Source of the DNA: Betaproteobacteria bacterium
GTDB lineage: Bacteria; Pseudomonadota; Gammaproteobacteria; Burkholderiales; Rhodocyclaceae
Assembly (NCBI GenBank): GCA_016720065.1
Contig: JADJXY010000002.1
Span: 1,439,001 to 1,503,000, forward strand
Length of the DNA: 64,000 nt
Reading direction: 5' to 3'
Both the position numbers and the translations under genes were made by a program. The notes beneath the pieces were generated by a model, which was given only the letters and a program-made list of their open reading frames with translations, did not search any database and was not told where the DNA came from. This document shows, in pieces, positions 48,265-57,083 of the stretch; position 1 is the first letter of the stretch, and every line of letters starts with the position of its first letter.

Positions 48265-48938
48265 TCGGTAATCTCCAAAACGTAGCCCATCCCTCTGACC
48301 GTGCGCACCAGCTTCGGTTCGAAGCCTTCGTCAATCTTGACCCGCAGGCGTTTGATGGCGACTTCAATGACATTCGTGTCACTATCGAAATTCATGTCCC
48401 AAACCTGGGAGGCGATCAAGGAACGGGGCAACACCTCACCCTGGCGGCGCAGCAATAGTTCGAGCAAGGCAAACTCCTTGGCGGTCAGGTCGATACGTTT
48501 CCCCGCACGGGTCACCCGACGCCGCAGGAGATCAAGTTCAAGGTCGGCCGCCCGCAGAAACTCCGACTCTTTTGCCTTGCCCCCCCGCCGCAACAAGGTT
48601 CTGACGCGGGCCAGCAATTCCGAAAAAGCAAACGGTTTGACCAGATAATCGTCAGCCCCCAACTCCAGGCCTTTGACCCGGTCTTCCACCTGATCCCGGG
48701 CGGTCAGGAACAGTACGGGTATATCCTTCCCGGCCCGCCGAATTCCCTGCAACACCTGCCAGCCATCGATACCCGGCAGCATGACATCAAGGATGGCCAG
48801 ATCATGCGCCTCGGTCAGCGCCAGATGCAAGCCATCCAGGCCGTTAGCCACCAGATCGACTACGAAACCTGCCTCAACGAGGCCTTGTTTCAGGTATATC
48901 CCGGTCTTTGGTTCATCTTCTACGACCAATATTTTCAT
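48261..48938 (-). CDS. copR: heavy-metal response regulator (CopR/CusR-like)
   Basis: The 225-residue OmpR-type regulator has a receiver domain with acidic pocket EDEPK, phospho-acceptor Asp in LAILDVMLPG and Lys in LVKPFAFSELLARVR. A winged-helix DNA-binding domain follows. GGAGAGCGTC precedes ATG 48938. It is divergent from the metal operon starting at 49116; the dyad at 49006-49023 is a likely binding site. Confidence 0.92.
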   Translation of the reverse strand: MKILVVEDEPKTGIYLKQGLVEAGFVVDLVANGLDGLHLALTEAHDLAILDVMLPGIDGWQVLQGIRRAGKDIPVLFLTARDQVEDRVKGLELGADDYLVKPFAFSELLARVRTLLRRGGKAKESEFLRAADLELDLLRRRVTRAGKRIDLTAKEFALLELLLRRQGEVLPRSLIASQVWDMNFDSDTNVIEVAIKRLRVKIDEGFEPKLVRTVRGMGYVLEITD

Positions 48939-49005
48939 GACGCTCTCCACCAACCGTTGGCTATCGTTGGTGCATTTTCCGTCGGATTCAGCAGCGATCG
49001 CCCTA

Positions 49006-49023
49006 GATTACGCAAATGTAATC
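49006..49023. promoter_or_regulatory. putative CopR box
   Basis: A perfect inverted repeat GATTAC (49006-49011)-GCAAAT-GTAATC (49018-49023) lies in the 177-bp divergent region between copR and the 91-aa gene. It fits the cop-box type recognised by CopR-like regulators. It is roughly 70 bases from the copR ATG and 90 from the rightward gene, so it could serve either direction. Confidence 0.6.
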
Positions 49024-49115
49024 CGTAAGTCAGCCGATTGTTGGTTTCGCGAAAGCATGATGTCCACCATGGGAGCGATAGATTCCCAAGACTCCTCTTT
49101 CCCCGTGGAGACATC

Positions 49116-49391
49116 ATGAAACATAGGGTATTGATCCTGGTCGTTGCCATCAGTCCGGTATGGGCCGATGACCACGCGTCCCTATCGACGCCACCTGCAG
49201 GCTACCGGTCGGTATTTGTCGACTACAAACCCATGGCGGACGAAACGGTTCAGGATTGGCGGCAAGCCAATGAGCAGATGGGGCGCTTGCGGGGCCATAT
49301 GGGGCATCTCGACGCAGAAATTCTTGCGCCTTCGAAAGCACAGCAACCTTCGGGAACAGCAACCGAAGCCGCCCCGCTTGAGAAGAAATAA
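49116..49391 (+). CDS. small exported protein of metal operon
   Basis: The 91-residue protein has a signal peptide (MKHRVLILVVAISPVWA) and a mature, helical part containing YKPMADETVQDWRQANEQM. GTGGAGACATC precedes the ATG. It ends 3 bases before the TolC-family gene, so they are co-transcribed. It has no Cys; a scattered Met/His content is compatible with copper binding but not diagnostic. Confidence 0.7.
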   Translation: MKHRVLILVVAISPVWADDHASLSTPPAGYRSVFVDYKPMADETVQDWRQANEQMGRLRGHMGHLDAEILAPSKAQQPSGTATEAAPLEKK

Positions 49392-49394
49392 GCC

Positions 49395-50834
49395 ATGTCT
49401 TCCCATCTCTCCAAAGGGCTGTACAGCAGCGGCAAGCGCGCCTGGTACGTGGTCGTCCTGACGAGTTTGGCGGGATGCGCCACTTTCTCCAATGACGGCG
49501 GCTTCGGCAGCGTTGAACAGACTGTCCACGAGCGGCTCGGCAAGGAAGTGAAGTGGGCGCGCAGCGACAAGGAGCGCGCAACCCTGCAAACTCGCGTCGA
49601 TGAACTGCTGGCGAAACCGCTGACGGTGGACGACGCCATCCAGTTGGCGCTCTTCAACAACCGGGGGCTGCAGGCCCGCTTTTTTGATCTGGGGATCAGC
49701 GAGGCCGACCTGGTGCAGGTCGGTAGGCTGCCCAATCCGCACTTCTCGATGCTGCGGGCCAGCAAACCGGAAAACGGCAGTCGCGAATACAAGATCGAAC
49801 AAGCGCTGACCTTCAATATCTTCGCCTTGATCACCATGCCACTAGCCGTCGAGGTCGAGCGGCGCAATTTTGCACAAACCCAGCGCCTGGCGATCATCGA
49901 GGTGGCCCGTCTGGCCGCCGACACCCGGCAGGCCTATTTCACCGCCGTCGCGGCCGAAGAGTCCGTGCGCTACCTAGGTAAAGTTAAAAAGGGTGCGGAG
50001 GCCAGCGCCGAACTGGCCCGCCGGATGGCGCAGGTGGGCAACTTCAGCAAACTGCGTCAGGCTCGGGAACAGGCGTTCTACGCCGATGCGGCGCTGAACC
50101 TGGCGCGGGCGGAACAGGCGGCCACCTCCTCCCGGGAGCGCCTGGCCAGAGTTCTTGGACTAGCCGACCGATCGGTTTTCCAGCTTCCCGAGCGGCTGCC
50201 GGACTTGCCGACGGCCGTCAATGAACTCCCCGTCCTGGAACAGGTGGCCCTCGATCAGCGCCTCGACCTGCAAGCCACTCGTCTCGAAACCGAAGCCCTG
50301 GCCAGTAACTTGGGATTGAGCAAGGCGACCCGCTTGATCAACGTTCTGGAGGTGGGGCCGGCCCGCGTCCTGGAAGGCGCCCGGGACAGCGGCTACAAGA
50401 AAGGCTACGAAATCAGCTTTGAGTTGCCGATCTTCGATTGGGGTGGCGCCAAGGTGGCCAAGGCCGAGGCCATCTATATGCAGGCGGTCGAACGGGCTGC
50501 CGAGGCCGCGACGACTGCGCGCTCGGAGGTTCGCGAAAGTTATCACGCCTATCGGACCCACTACGATATTGCCCGCCATTATCGCGACGAGATCGTGCCG
50601 CTCCACAAGCGGATTTCCGAAGAAAACGTGCTGCGCTACAACGGCATGCTGATTGGCGTGTTCGAGTTGCTTGCCGAGGCGCGAACGCAGATCGCGACGG
50701 TTAACAGCTATATCGAGACGTTGCGGGATTTCTGGATTGCCGAGGGCGATCTGCAGATGTCGATGATCGGCAAACCCTCGCTGAACACGGCGGCCCGCGC
50801 CACCGTCACGGCGACGGGTCGAGCCGACCACTGA
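49395..50834 (+). CDS. TolC-family outer membrane efflux lipoprotein
   Basis: The 479-residue protein has a lipoprotein-type signal (VVLTSLAGCATF with Cys near residue 28). Two outer-membrane efflux protein repeats of long helices follow (LTVDDAIQLALFNNRGLQARF; RLDLQATRLETEALASNLG). It forms the outer-membrane channel of an efflux system. No RND pump or adaptor is encoded beside it, so it may serve the copper oxidase operon with a partner elsewhere. Confidence 0.88.
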   Translation: MSSHLSKGLYSSGKRAWYVVVLTSLAGCATFSNDGGFGSVEQTVHERLGKEVKWARSDKERATLQTRVDELLAKPLTVDDAIQLALFNNRGLQARFFDLGISEADLVQVGRLPNPHFSMLRASKPENGSREYKIEQALTFNIFALITMPLAVEVERRNFAQTQRLAIIEVARLAADTRQAYFTAVAAEESVRYLGKVKKGAEASAELARRMAQVGNFSKLRQAREQAFYADAALNLARAEQAATSSRERLARVLGLADRSVFQLPERLPDLPTAVNELPVLEQVALDQRLDLQATRLETEALASNLGLSKATRLINVLEVGPARVLEGARDSGYKKGYEISFELPIFDWGGAKVAKAEAIYMQAVERAAEAATTARSEVRESYHAYRTHYDIARHYRDEIVPLHKRISEENVLRYNGMLIGVFELLAEARTQIATVNSYIETLRDFWIAEGDLQMSMIGKPSLNTAARATVTATGRADH

Positions 50835-50850
50835 GCGCAAAGGATTCGAC

Positions 50851-52260
50851 ATGACTTCTCGTCGCGAATTTTTCAAGAACCTGGGGATAGCTGGTGGTGC
50901 CGTCGCCGCCGCTTCGGTCAGTTCCGTCGCCATGGCGGCGCTGCCCGAACTGGTAACGATGGACAAGCCGGATACCATGCCGCCGCTCCAGCCGCCCAAC
51001 GGGCGCTCTTACAATCCAGTGGCGACCCTCAACGGCTGGACCTTGCCGTGGCGGATGAACAAGGGCGTCAAGGAATTCCATCTCGTCGCCGAACCGGTTG
51101 TTCGCGAAATCGCTCCGGGCATGAAAGCCCATTTGTGGGGCTACAACGGACAAAGCCCCGGCCCGACCATCGAGGTCGTCGAAGGCGACCGGGTGCGCAT
51201 CTTCGTGACCAATCGGCTGCCGGAGCACACCACCATTCACTGGCACGGGCAGCGCCTGCCGAACGGTATGGATGGGGTGGGCGGCCTCAATCAGAAGCAA
51301 ATTCCGGTCGGCAAGACCTTCGTCTATGAGTTCGTTGCACGACGCCCGGGTACCTTCATGTATCACCCGCATGCCGACGAGATGACCCAGATGGCCATGG
51401 GCATGATGGGTTTCTGGGTAACCCACCCGAAGAGCAAGCATCCGCTGATCGAGGAAGTCGACCGCGACTTCTGTTTCCTGCTCAACGCTTATGACATCGA
51501 CCCGGGCAGCTATACACCGCAGGTCAATACGATGCTCGAGTTCAATCTGTGGACCTGGAACAGCCGGGCATTCCCAGGCATCGATTCGCTGAATGTCCGC
51601 AAGGGCGACAAAGTACGCATCCGCATGGGCAACCTGACGATGACCAATCACCCAATGCATTTGCACGGGCACGAGTTTGTCGTCAGTGGCACCGATGGCG
51701 GCCCGACGCCAATCGGTTCCCGCTGGCCGGAGGTGACGACCGATGTCGCGGTCGGCCAGATGCGACAGATCGAATTCCTGGCCGATGAGGAAGGCGATTG
51801 GGCTTTCCATTGCCACAAGAGCCATCACACGATGAATGCCATGGGACACGACGTGCCGACGATGATTGGCGTGGATCACCGGGGTGTCGTCAAGCAGATC
51901 ACCGATTTGATTCCCGACTATATGGTGATGGGCGAACGCGGCATGGCGGACATGGGGGAGATGGAAATGCCGATTCCCGACAACACGCTCCCCATGATGA
52001 CCGGCCAAGGACCCTATGGTGCGGTTGAAATGGGCGGCATGTTCTCGATGCTGAAAGTGCGTCGCGATCAGAAGCCGGGGAATTATCGCGACCCCGGCTG
52101 GTACAAGCAGCCCACCGGTACTCAGGCCCACGAATGGATGGGGCCGGTCGCCGAGGCCCCACGAGCGACCACTCACGGTGGAGTGTCGATGCCAGCGAAC
52201 GGTAACCCGGTGAACCAGGAACTAACCGTTCGCAAACCCGGCAAACATGCCGGCCACTAA
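50851..52260 (+). CDS. Tat-exported multicopper oxidase (CopA-like)
   Basis: The 469-residue protein has a Tat signal (SRREFFKNLGIAGG). The four copper-binding motifs are HWHGQR, HPHAD, HPMHLHGHEF and HCHKSHH. A Met-rich C-terminal stretch (MGERGMADMGEMEMP) probably binds Cu(I). It oxidises Cu(I) in the periplasm to detoxify copper. It lies 16 bases after the TolC gene; AAAGGATTCGAC precedes the ATG. Confidence 0.93.
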   Translation: MTSRREFFKNLGIAGGAVAAASVSSVAMAALPELVTMDKPDTMPPLQPPNGRSYNPVATLNGWTLPWRMNKGVKEFHLVAEPVVREIAPGMKAHLWGYNGQSPGPTIEVVEGDRVRIFVTNRLPEHTTIHWHGQRLPNGMDGVGGLNQKQIPVGKTFVYEFVARRPGTFMYHPHADEMTQMAMGMMGFWVTHPKSKHPLIEEVDRDFCFLLNAYDIDPGSYTPQVNTMLEFNLWTWNSRAFPGIDSLNVRKGDKVRIRMGNLTMTNHPMHLHGHEFVVSGTDGGPTPIGSRWPEVTTDVAVGQMRQIEFLADEEGDWAFHCHKSHHTMNAMGHDVPTMIGVDHRGVVKQITDLIPDYMVMGERGMADMGEMEMPIPDNTLPMMTGQGPYGAVEMGGMFSMLKVRRDQKPGNYRDPGWYKQPTGTQAHEWMGPVAEAPRATTHGGVSMPANGNPVNQELTVRKPGKHAGH

Positions 52261-52288
52261 GCCGAATTTACTTGAAGAGGTGCTCATC

Positions 52289-52789
52289 ATGCGCAATCGT
52301 TGTGATCTTGCCTTGCTCGTCATGCTGTCCATGCCCGGTTTTGCCGCCTACGGCGATGAAAACCACACCGCTCCGACCAAACAGCCGGCGGGCAAACCAT
52401 CCGGTCAACATGCCGCCGACCTCGGCAGACCGGCGTCGATCAGCGCGGCCACCCGGACGGTCGAAGTGGCTATGGGCGACAGCATGCGTTTCAAACCCGA
52501 GCGCATCGAAACCAGACGAGGAGAAACGATTCGCTTTGTTGTGCGCAACCAGGGGCAAGTCAAACACGAATTTGTGCTGGGCACGCCGGCGGAATTGAAG
52601 AAACACGCCGCACTGATGGCGAAGTTCCCGCAGATGGAACACGACGACCCGAATGCGGTGTCGGTGGAACCCGGAAAGACCGCGGAATTCGCCTGGACGT
52701 TCGCGAAAAAAGGGAGTTTCGATTTCGCCTGCCTCGTTCCGGGACACTTCGAAGCGGGGATGAGAGGCAAGATCATTGTGCACCGCTAG
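52289..52789 (+). CDS. exported cupredoxin-domain protein
   Basis: The 166-residue protein has a signal peptide (MRNRCDLALLVMLSMPGF) and a plastocyanin-like fold. Copper ligands are His in QVKHEFVLG and Cys, His and Met in FACLVPGHFEAGM. It is a periplasmic copper carrier or redox protein and the last gene of the copper operon. GAAGAGGTGCTCATC precedes ATG 52289; an in-frame extension to 52247 overlaps the oxidase gene. Confidence 0.88.
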   Translation: MRNRCDLALLVMLSMPGFAAYGDENHTAPTKQPAGKPSGQHAADLGRPASISAATRTVEVAMGDSMRFKPERIETRRGETIRFVVRNQGQVKHEFVLGTPAELKKHAALMAKFPQMEHDDPNAVSVEPGKTAEFAWTFAKKGSFDFACLVPGHFEAGMRGKIIVHR

Positions 52790-52865
52790 GTCGCAAGATT
52801 ACATAAATCGGATTCCATTCCGCTTTGGCTTCCCGGTCGGAAAGTCGCACGCCAAGTCGATATCG

Positions 52866-53341
52866 TCAGCCATGTTTGCCTCGATCATCCTGTGCCAGGA
52901 TATGTTGATGCGTTCCCTGTACATGGCTTGCCGACTTTTCGCCGGGCATGATCGCTTGAGACAACCCGTCAAGAATGCCGCAGTGGGCAGCATCCCGCGC
53001 CTCACCGCAGCGCTCGCGTAGGTCTTTCAGTTGCCTTCCAGTTCCTGGAGTTCTTGCATCCGTTGGGTGACGTGCCCAATGTGTCGGTCAAGGAGGCGAT
53101 TCACATCCGCGCAGTTCTCCTGGGGTGACTCCTTGAAGTGTAGCAAGACCCGGATCTCATCCAACGTCATGTCCAGACTGCGACAACGCCGAATAAAGGA
53201 CAGTCGCTGGACATGGGTTTCCCGATAGATGCGGTAGTTGCCTTCGCTGCGTGCCGGTACGGGTAGCAGCCCATCACGCTCGTAATAGCGGATCGTTTCC
53301 ACATTCGTCCCGGCAAGGCGGGCCAGTTCGCCGATTTTCAT
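52866..53341 (-). pseudogene. MerR-family metal regulator (CadR/PbrR-like), frameshifted
   Basis: The open frame 53027-53341 gives 104 residues: MerR HTH (MKIGELARLAGTNVETIRYY) and the dimerisation helix up to QELEGN. It then stops at TGA. One frame over, reading continues QLKDLRERCGEARDAAHCGI to a TGA at 52866-52868, exactly the CadR/PbrR tail with two metal-binding Cys. Restoring one C (GGCAACTG to GGCCAACTG, near 53031) rebuilds about 158 residues. As it stands the protein keeps DNA binding but loses metal sensing. Confidence 0.75.
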
Positions 53342-53357
53342 CTTCGCCTCCTGACGA

Positions 53358-53696
53358 TCAAACGGACCGAGCCGGTTGGAGCATAATGATCGCCATACCG
53401 GCCAACGTGACCGCACTGCCGACAAGATCCCATCGGGTCGGCACAACGCCATCGATCCGCCATAGCCAGATCAGGGCAATCGCCACGTAGACACCGCCGT
53501 AGGCGGCGTAGATTCGTCCGGCGGCACCTGGATGCAGGGTCAGCAGCCAGGCAAACAGCCCCAAGGAAACGGCGGCGGGGATCAACAGCCAAACTGAACG
53601 CTGCTGGGTCAGCACCAGCCACGGCAGATAGCAGCCGAGAATCTCGGCCAGCGCGGTTATGGCGAACAATCCCAGAACTTTGACGAACTCAAGCAT
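53358..53696 (-). CDS. YnfA/UPF0060 small membrane protein
   Basis: The 112-residue protein has four membrane helices, including KVLGLFAITALAEILGCYLP and GRIYAAYGGVYVAIALIWLW, the UPF0060 signature. Relatives are SMR-like small transporters with unclear substrates. It lies 16 bases upstream of the MerR gene on the same strand, divergent from the P-type ATPase operon. The two are probably co-transcribed. Confidence 0.9.
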   Translation of the reverse strand: MLEFVKVLGLFAITALAEILGCYLPWLVLTQQRSVWLLIPAAVSLGLFAWLLTLHPGAAGRIYAAYGGVYVAIALIWLWRIDGVVPTRWDLVGSAVTLAGMAIIMLQPARSV

Positions 53697-53733
53697 AGTT
53701 TCGGCTCCGACTATTTTCCATTATTGTAATCAC

Positions 53734-53764
53734 TTGACTCTGTAGTCACTCAAGGGTTTCTAAT
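53734..53764 (+). promoter_or_regulatory. MerR-type promoter of the P-type ATPase operon
   Basis: TTGACT (53734-53739) and TCTAAT (53759-53764) are separated by 19 bases. This overlong spacer is typical of MerR-controlled promoters. It holds an imperfect dyad (ACTCTGTAG/CTCAAGGGT). The ATPase ATG lies 22 bases downstream after AAGGAGAACGCC. The regulator is the frameshifted MerR-type gene next door, or a copy elsewhere. Confidence 0.7.
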
Positions 53765-53785
53765 GCGGGAAACAAGGAGAACGCC

Positions 53786-56005
53786 ATGAGTCTTGATCCC
53801 AACCCGAAGCCCCTTCAGGAAACCGCTCATTGCGGATGTGCCGGTGGCTGTTCAGTAGCAGCGCCCGCAGTCGCTGAAACCCCGGCAGCCGCCGATCTCG
53901 CTCAAAGCGATGGCGTGCCCGTTTTCGTGATTCCAACCATGGACTGCCCGAACGAGGAGAATGACATCCGTCGGGCGGTGGCCGGTATCGACGGCATCCG
54001 TTCCCTGCGTTTCCAACTGTCGGCACGCACCGTTTCGATAGATGCGACGACGGATGCCCTCGATGCCGCCTTGGCCGCTATCCGCCAGGCGGGGTTCAGC
54101 CCCAAAGCGGTGTCGGCAGATCAAGCGGCAACGGAAAACGTCGGCATCAGTGAGTTATGGCGAAGTGTTCTGGCGCTGGGGCTGGCCGTCGGTGCGGAAG
54201 CGCTGGATTTCTTCGCGCCCGACACACTGCCTTTCAAGGGCTTCGGAATGACATTGGCCGTCGTCGCCATCTGGCTATCCGGCATTTCAACCTATAGCAA
54301 AGGCGTGGCGGCATTGCGGCGCGGGCAGCTAAACATGAACGCTCTGATGGGCGTGGCGGTGACCGGCGCCTTCCTCATTGGCCAGTGGCCCGAGGCGGCG
54401 ATGGTCATGGCCTTGTATGCGATTGCCGAACTGATCGAAGCCCGCTCCGTGGATCGGGCGCGTAACGCCATCAAAGGCCTGCTCGACCTGACGCCGGAGA
54501 CGGCGGAAGTTCGGCAGGCTGATGGCACGTGGCTGGAAGTACCAGCCGCAGAGGTAAAGCTGGAGGCCTGCGTTCGGGTCAAACCCGGCGCCAGGATACC
54601 GCTCGATGGTCAGGTGACGGCAGGAACCAGTGCAGTCAATCAGGCGCCGGTCACCGGCGAAAGCATCCCGATTGACAAGGTGGTGGGCGACCCGGTATTC
54701 GCCGGCACGATCAACGAAACCGGCATCCTGGAGTTCCGTGTCACGGCCGCTGCCGACAACACCACACTGGCCCGCATCATCCACGCGGTCGAACAGGCGC
54801 AGGGGACGCAAGCGCCAACCCAACGCTTCGTGGATCGGTTTGCCGCAATCTACACCCCGGCCGTGTTCGGTATCGCGGTTGCCGTGGCCATTTTAACCCC
54901 CTGGCTCCTCGGCTGGACCTGGACGCAGGCGCTCTACAAAGCCCTAGTGCTGTTGGTCATCGCTTGCCCCTGCGCGCTGGTGCTTGCCACGCCGGTAACG
55001 GTGGTTAGCGGCCTGGCGGCAGCAGCCCGACGAGGCATCCTGATCAAGGGCGGCGTTTATCTTGAAGAGGCCCGCAAACTGCGCGTCATTGCCCTCGACA
55101 AAACCGGCACCATCACTGAAGGCAAACCCCGTCTGGTCGCCACGGAACTGCTTCACTCGGCGGTCCCCGAATCCCAGGTGCTTTCCTGGGCGGCCAGCCT
55201 GGCAGGGCACTCGGACCATCCGGTCTCAAAAGCGATTGCGACCGGTCTAAAGCTTCCGGAAAATGGCTTGACCGATTTTGTCGCACTCGCCGGACGAGGT
55301 ATTGAAGCGCGCACGGATGGCCAACTCCTCGTCCTCGGCAATCATCGCCTGATTGAGGAACGCGCTCTGTGTAGTGCCGAGATCGAGGCTCGCCTTCAGG
55401 TGCACGAGACGCAAGGCCGGACCGTCACCATGCTGGCATCGGTAAAGCAGGTGCTGGCAATTTTTGCAGTGGCGGACACCATCAAGGAAAGCTCACGGGA
55501 GGCGGTGGCCGATCTGCACCGTCTCGGTGTCGTCTCGGTCATGCTGACCGGCGACAATGTGGCGACGGCCGCGAGCATCGCCAAGGAAGCCGGCATCGAC
55601 GACGCCCGGGGCAATCTTCTGCCAGAGGACAAACTGGCGGCCATCGAAGATTTGCAAAGTCGCTATGGCCCGACCGCGATGACCGGCGACGGCATCAACG
55701 ACGCGCCAGCGCTGGCCCGGGCCGACATCGGCGTGGCCATGGGCGCGGCGGGCACGGACACGGCGATGGAAGCGGCCGACGTGGTAATCATGAACGACGA
55801 CCTGCGGCGTATTCCAGAGACCATTCGCCTGTCCCGGCGCACCCATGCGGTCCTCTGGCAAAACATCGGGCTGGCCCTGGGGATCAAGGCGATCTTTCTC
55901 GGACTCGCCGTTTTCGGTAATGCGACCATGTGGATGGCGGTCTTCGCCGACATGGGCGCGAGTCTGCTGGTGGTGGGTAACGGCGTGCGACTACTGCGCA
56001 AATGA
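53786..56005 (+). CDS. cadA: Zn/Cd/Pb-exporting P1B-type ATPase
   Basis: The 739-residue protein has a Cys-rich N-terminus (HCGCAGGCS) and a metal-binding domain with MDCPNEEN instead of MxCxxC. The membrane metal site is CPC (VIACPCALVLATP), the phosphorylation motif DKTGTITEGKP, and the hinge MTGDGINDAPAL. It exports Zn(II), Cd(II) or Pb(II). The following lspA and the MerR-type promoter argue for a pbr-like lead or cadmium operon. Confidence 0.92.
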   Translation: MSLDPNPKPLQETAHCGCAGGCSVAAPAVAETPAAADLAQSDGVPVFVIPTMDCPNEENDIRRAVAGIDGIRSLRFQLSARTVSIDATTDALDAALAAIRQAGFSPKAVSADQAATENVGISELWRSVLALGLAVGAEALDFFAPDTLPFKGFGMTLAVVAIWLSGISTYSKGVAALRRGQLNMNALMGVAVTGAFLIGQWPEAAMVMALYAIAELIEARSVDRARNAIKGLLDLTPETAEVRQADGTWLEVPAAEVKLEACVRVKPGARIPLDGQVTAGTSAVNQAPVTGESIPIDKVVGDPVFAGTINETGILEFRVTAAADNTTLARIIHAVEQAQGTQAPTQRFVDRFAAIYTPAVFGIAVAVAILTPWLLGWTWTQALYKALVLLVIACPCALVLATPVTVVSGLAAAARRGILIKGGVYLEEARKLRVIALDKTGTITEGKPRLVATELLHSAVPESQVLSWAASLAGHSDHPVSKAIATGLKLPENGLTDFVALAGRGIEARTDGQLLVLGNHRLIEERALCSAEIEARLQVHETQGRTVTMLASVKQVLAIFAVADTIKESSREAVADLHRLGVVSVMLTGDNVATAASIAKEAGIDDARGNLLPEDKLAAIEDLQSRYGPTAMTGDGINDAPALARADIGVAMGAAGTDTAMEAADVVIMNDDLRRIPETIRLSRRTHAVLWQNIGLALGIKAIFLGLAVFGNATMWMAVFADMGASLLVVGNGVRLLRK

Positions 56006-56502
56006 TCCCGGATAAGCCCATGATGGACCGGTACCGCTGGCTGGGGTTGGCCATCGGTGTGGCCTTGGCGGACCAAGGGGCCAAGCATTGGATCGCGGGG
56101 ACCTTCCCCTTGGGCGCAGGCGAAACGGTGTTACCGTTTTTCAATCTCGTCCACATCCTGAATAGCGGCGCAGCCTTCAGTTTTCTCGCGAATGCCGGCG
56201 GTTGGCAACGCTATGTCTTCATTGCCCTCGCCTTGGTCGTCTCGGTGGGGCTGACCGTCATGTTGCTCAAAGGCGTGGCGAACCGGTGGGAAGGGTGGGG
56301 GTATAGCCTGTTCCTCGGCGGTGCCGTCGGCAACCTGGTAGATCGCTTGGGCCGGGGAGCGGTCGTGGATTATCTGGACTTCCATGCCGGCGGCTGGCAC
56401 TGGCCAGCCTTCAATCTCGCCGATACGGCGCTTTGTCTGAGCGCCTTTATTCTTCTTTTGGGAACCTTGCTGTCGTCAGCTCAAAGCAAGGCGCCCACTT
56501 AG
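56002..56502 (+). CDS. lspA: signal peptidase II (PbrC-like)
   Basis: The 166-residue protein has four membrane helices and the two catalytic Asp in GNLVDRLGRGAVVDYLDF and FNLADTALC. It processes prolipoproteins. Its ATG overlaps the ATPase stop (ATGA at 56002-56005), as in pbr operons, where an LspA-like protein accompanies PbrA. ATG 56020 is a possible alternative start. Confidence 0.9.
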   Translation: MIPDKPMMDRYRWLGLAIGVALADQGAKHWIAGTFPLGAGETVLPFFNLVHILNSGAAFSFLANAGGWQRYVFIALALVVSVGLTVMLLKGVANRWEGWGYSLFLGGAVGNLVDRLGRGAVVDYLDFHAGGWHWPAFNLADTALCLSAFILLLGTLLSSAQSKAPT

Positions 56503-56522
56503 CACGTGCACAGGAAATCTCG

Positions 56523-57014
56523 ATGCAAATCCTGGCTATAAACCAAAACGAGGAACACAAATTGGCTCAACGATCCTTCTCCCTATTTGACCGTCGCACG
56601 TTGTCTGCCTTGATGCTCATGGGCCTGGTCCATTGCACTTCGGCAGCCGAGGAACCCTTGCCTCCTGATCAGGCGTTTCGGCTCAAGGCATCCCTGAAGG
56701 GTAGCGATACGGTGGTGGCTGAAATCATTCCTGCCAAGAAGCACTACCTCTACAAGAACAAGGTCCGCTTCGCCTTGAAGAACGCCAGCGGCGTCATGAT
56801 TAAGGAGGTGAAGCTACCTTCCGGCGAGATGAAGAACGACCCCTATTTTGGGCTGATTGAAGTCTATAAATCGCCCGTCGTCGCGGAAATCGTTCTGGAA
56901 CGCGCTCCCAAGTCTAAAGTCTTCACCCTTTATGCGTCTTATCAGGGGTGCAATGAGAAACTCGGCATCTGTTATCCGCCGATTGAGAAAACCGTTGACA
57001 TGAAGTTCGATTGA
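56523..57014 (+). CDS. exported DsbD N-terminal-domain-like protein
   Basis: The 163-residue protein has a hydrophobic N-terminal segment (LSALMLMGLVHCTSAAEEP) and a DsbD-alpha-like domain ending in YQGCNEKLGICYPP. That segment holds the two redox Cys that receive electrons in DsbD. Only this domain is encoded; the membrane and thioredoxin parts are absent. It may carry out thiol exchange or bind metal in the periplasm. The start at 56523 follows AGGAAATCTCG. Confidence 0.75.
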   Translation: MQILAINQNEEHKLAQRSFSLFDRRTLSALMLMGLVHCTSAAEEPLPPDQAFRLKASLKGSDTVVAEIIPAKKHYLYKNKVRFALKNASGVMIKEVKLPSGEMKNDPYFGLIEVYKSPVVAEIVLERAPKSKVFTLYASYQGCNEKLGICYPPIEKTVDMKFD

Positions 57015-57083
57015 CGCCGGGTATCACATTTTTCCATTGCTAGCGTTTAGCCCATCTGCCATTTATTGAAAGGTTTTATTGTC

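Noticed and set aside
52797..52812. GATTACATAAATCGGATTC as a second CopR box
   Set aside because: The two halves are not a proper inverted repeat, and it lies downstream of the copper operon.
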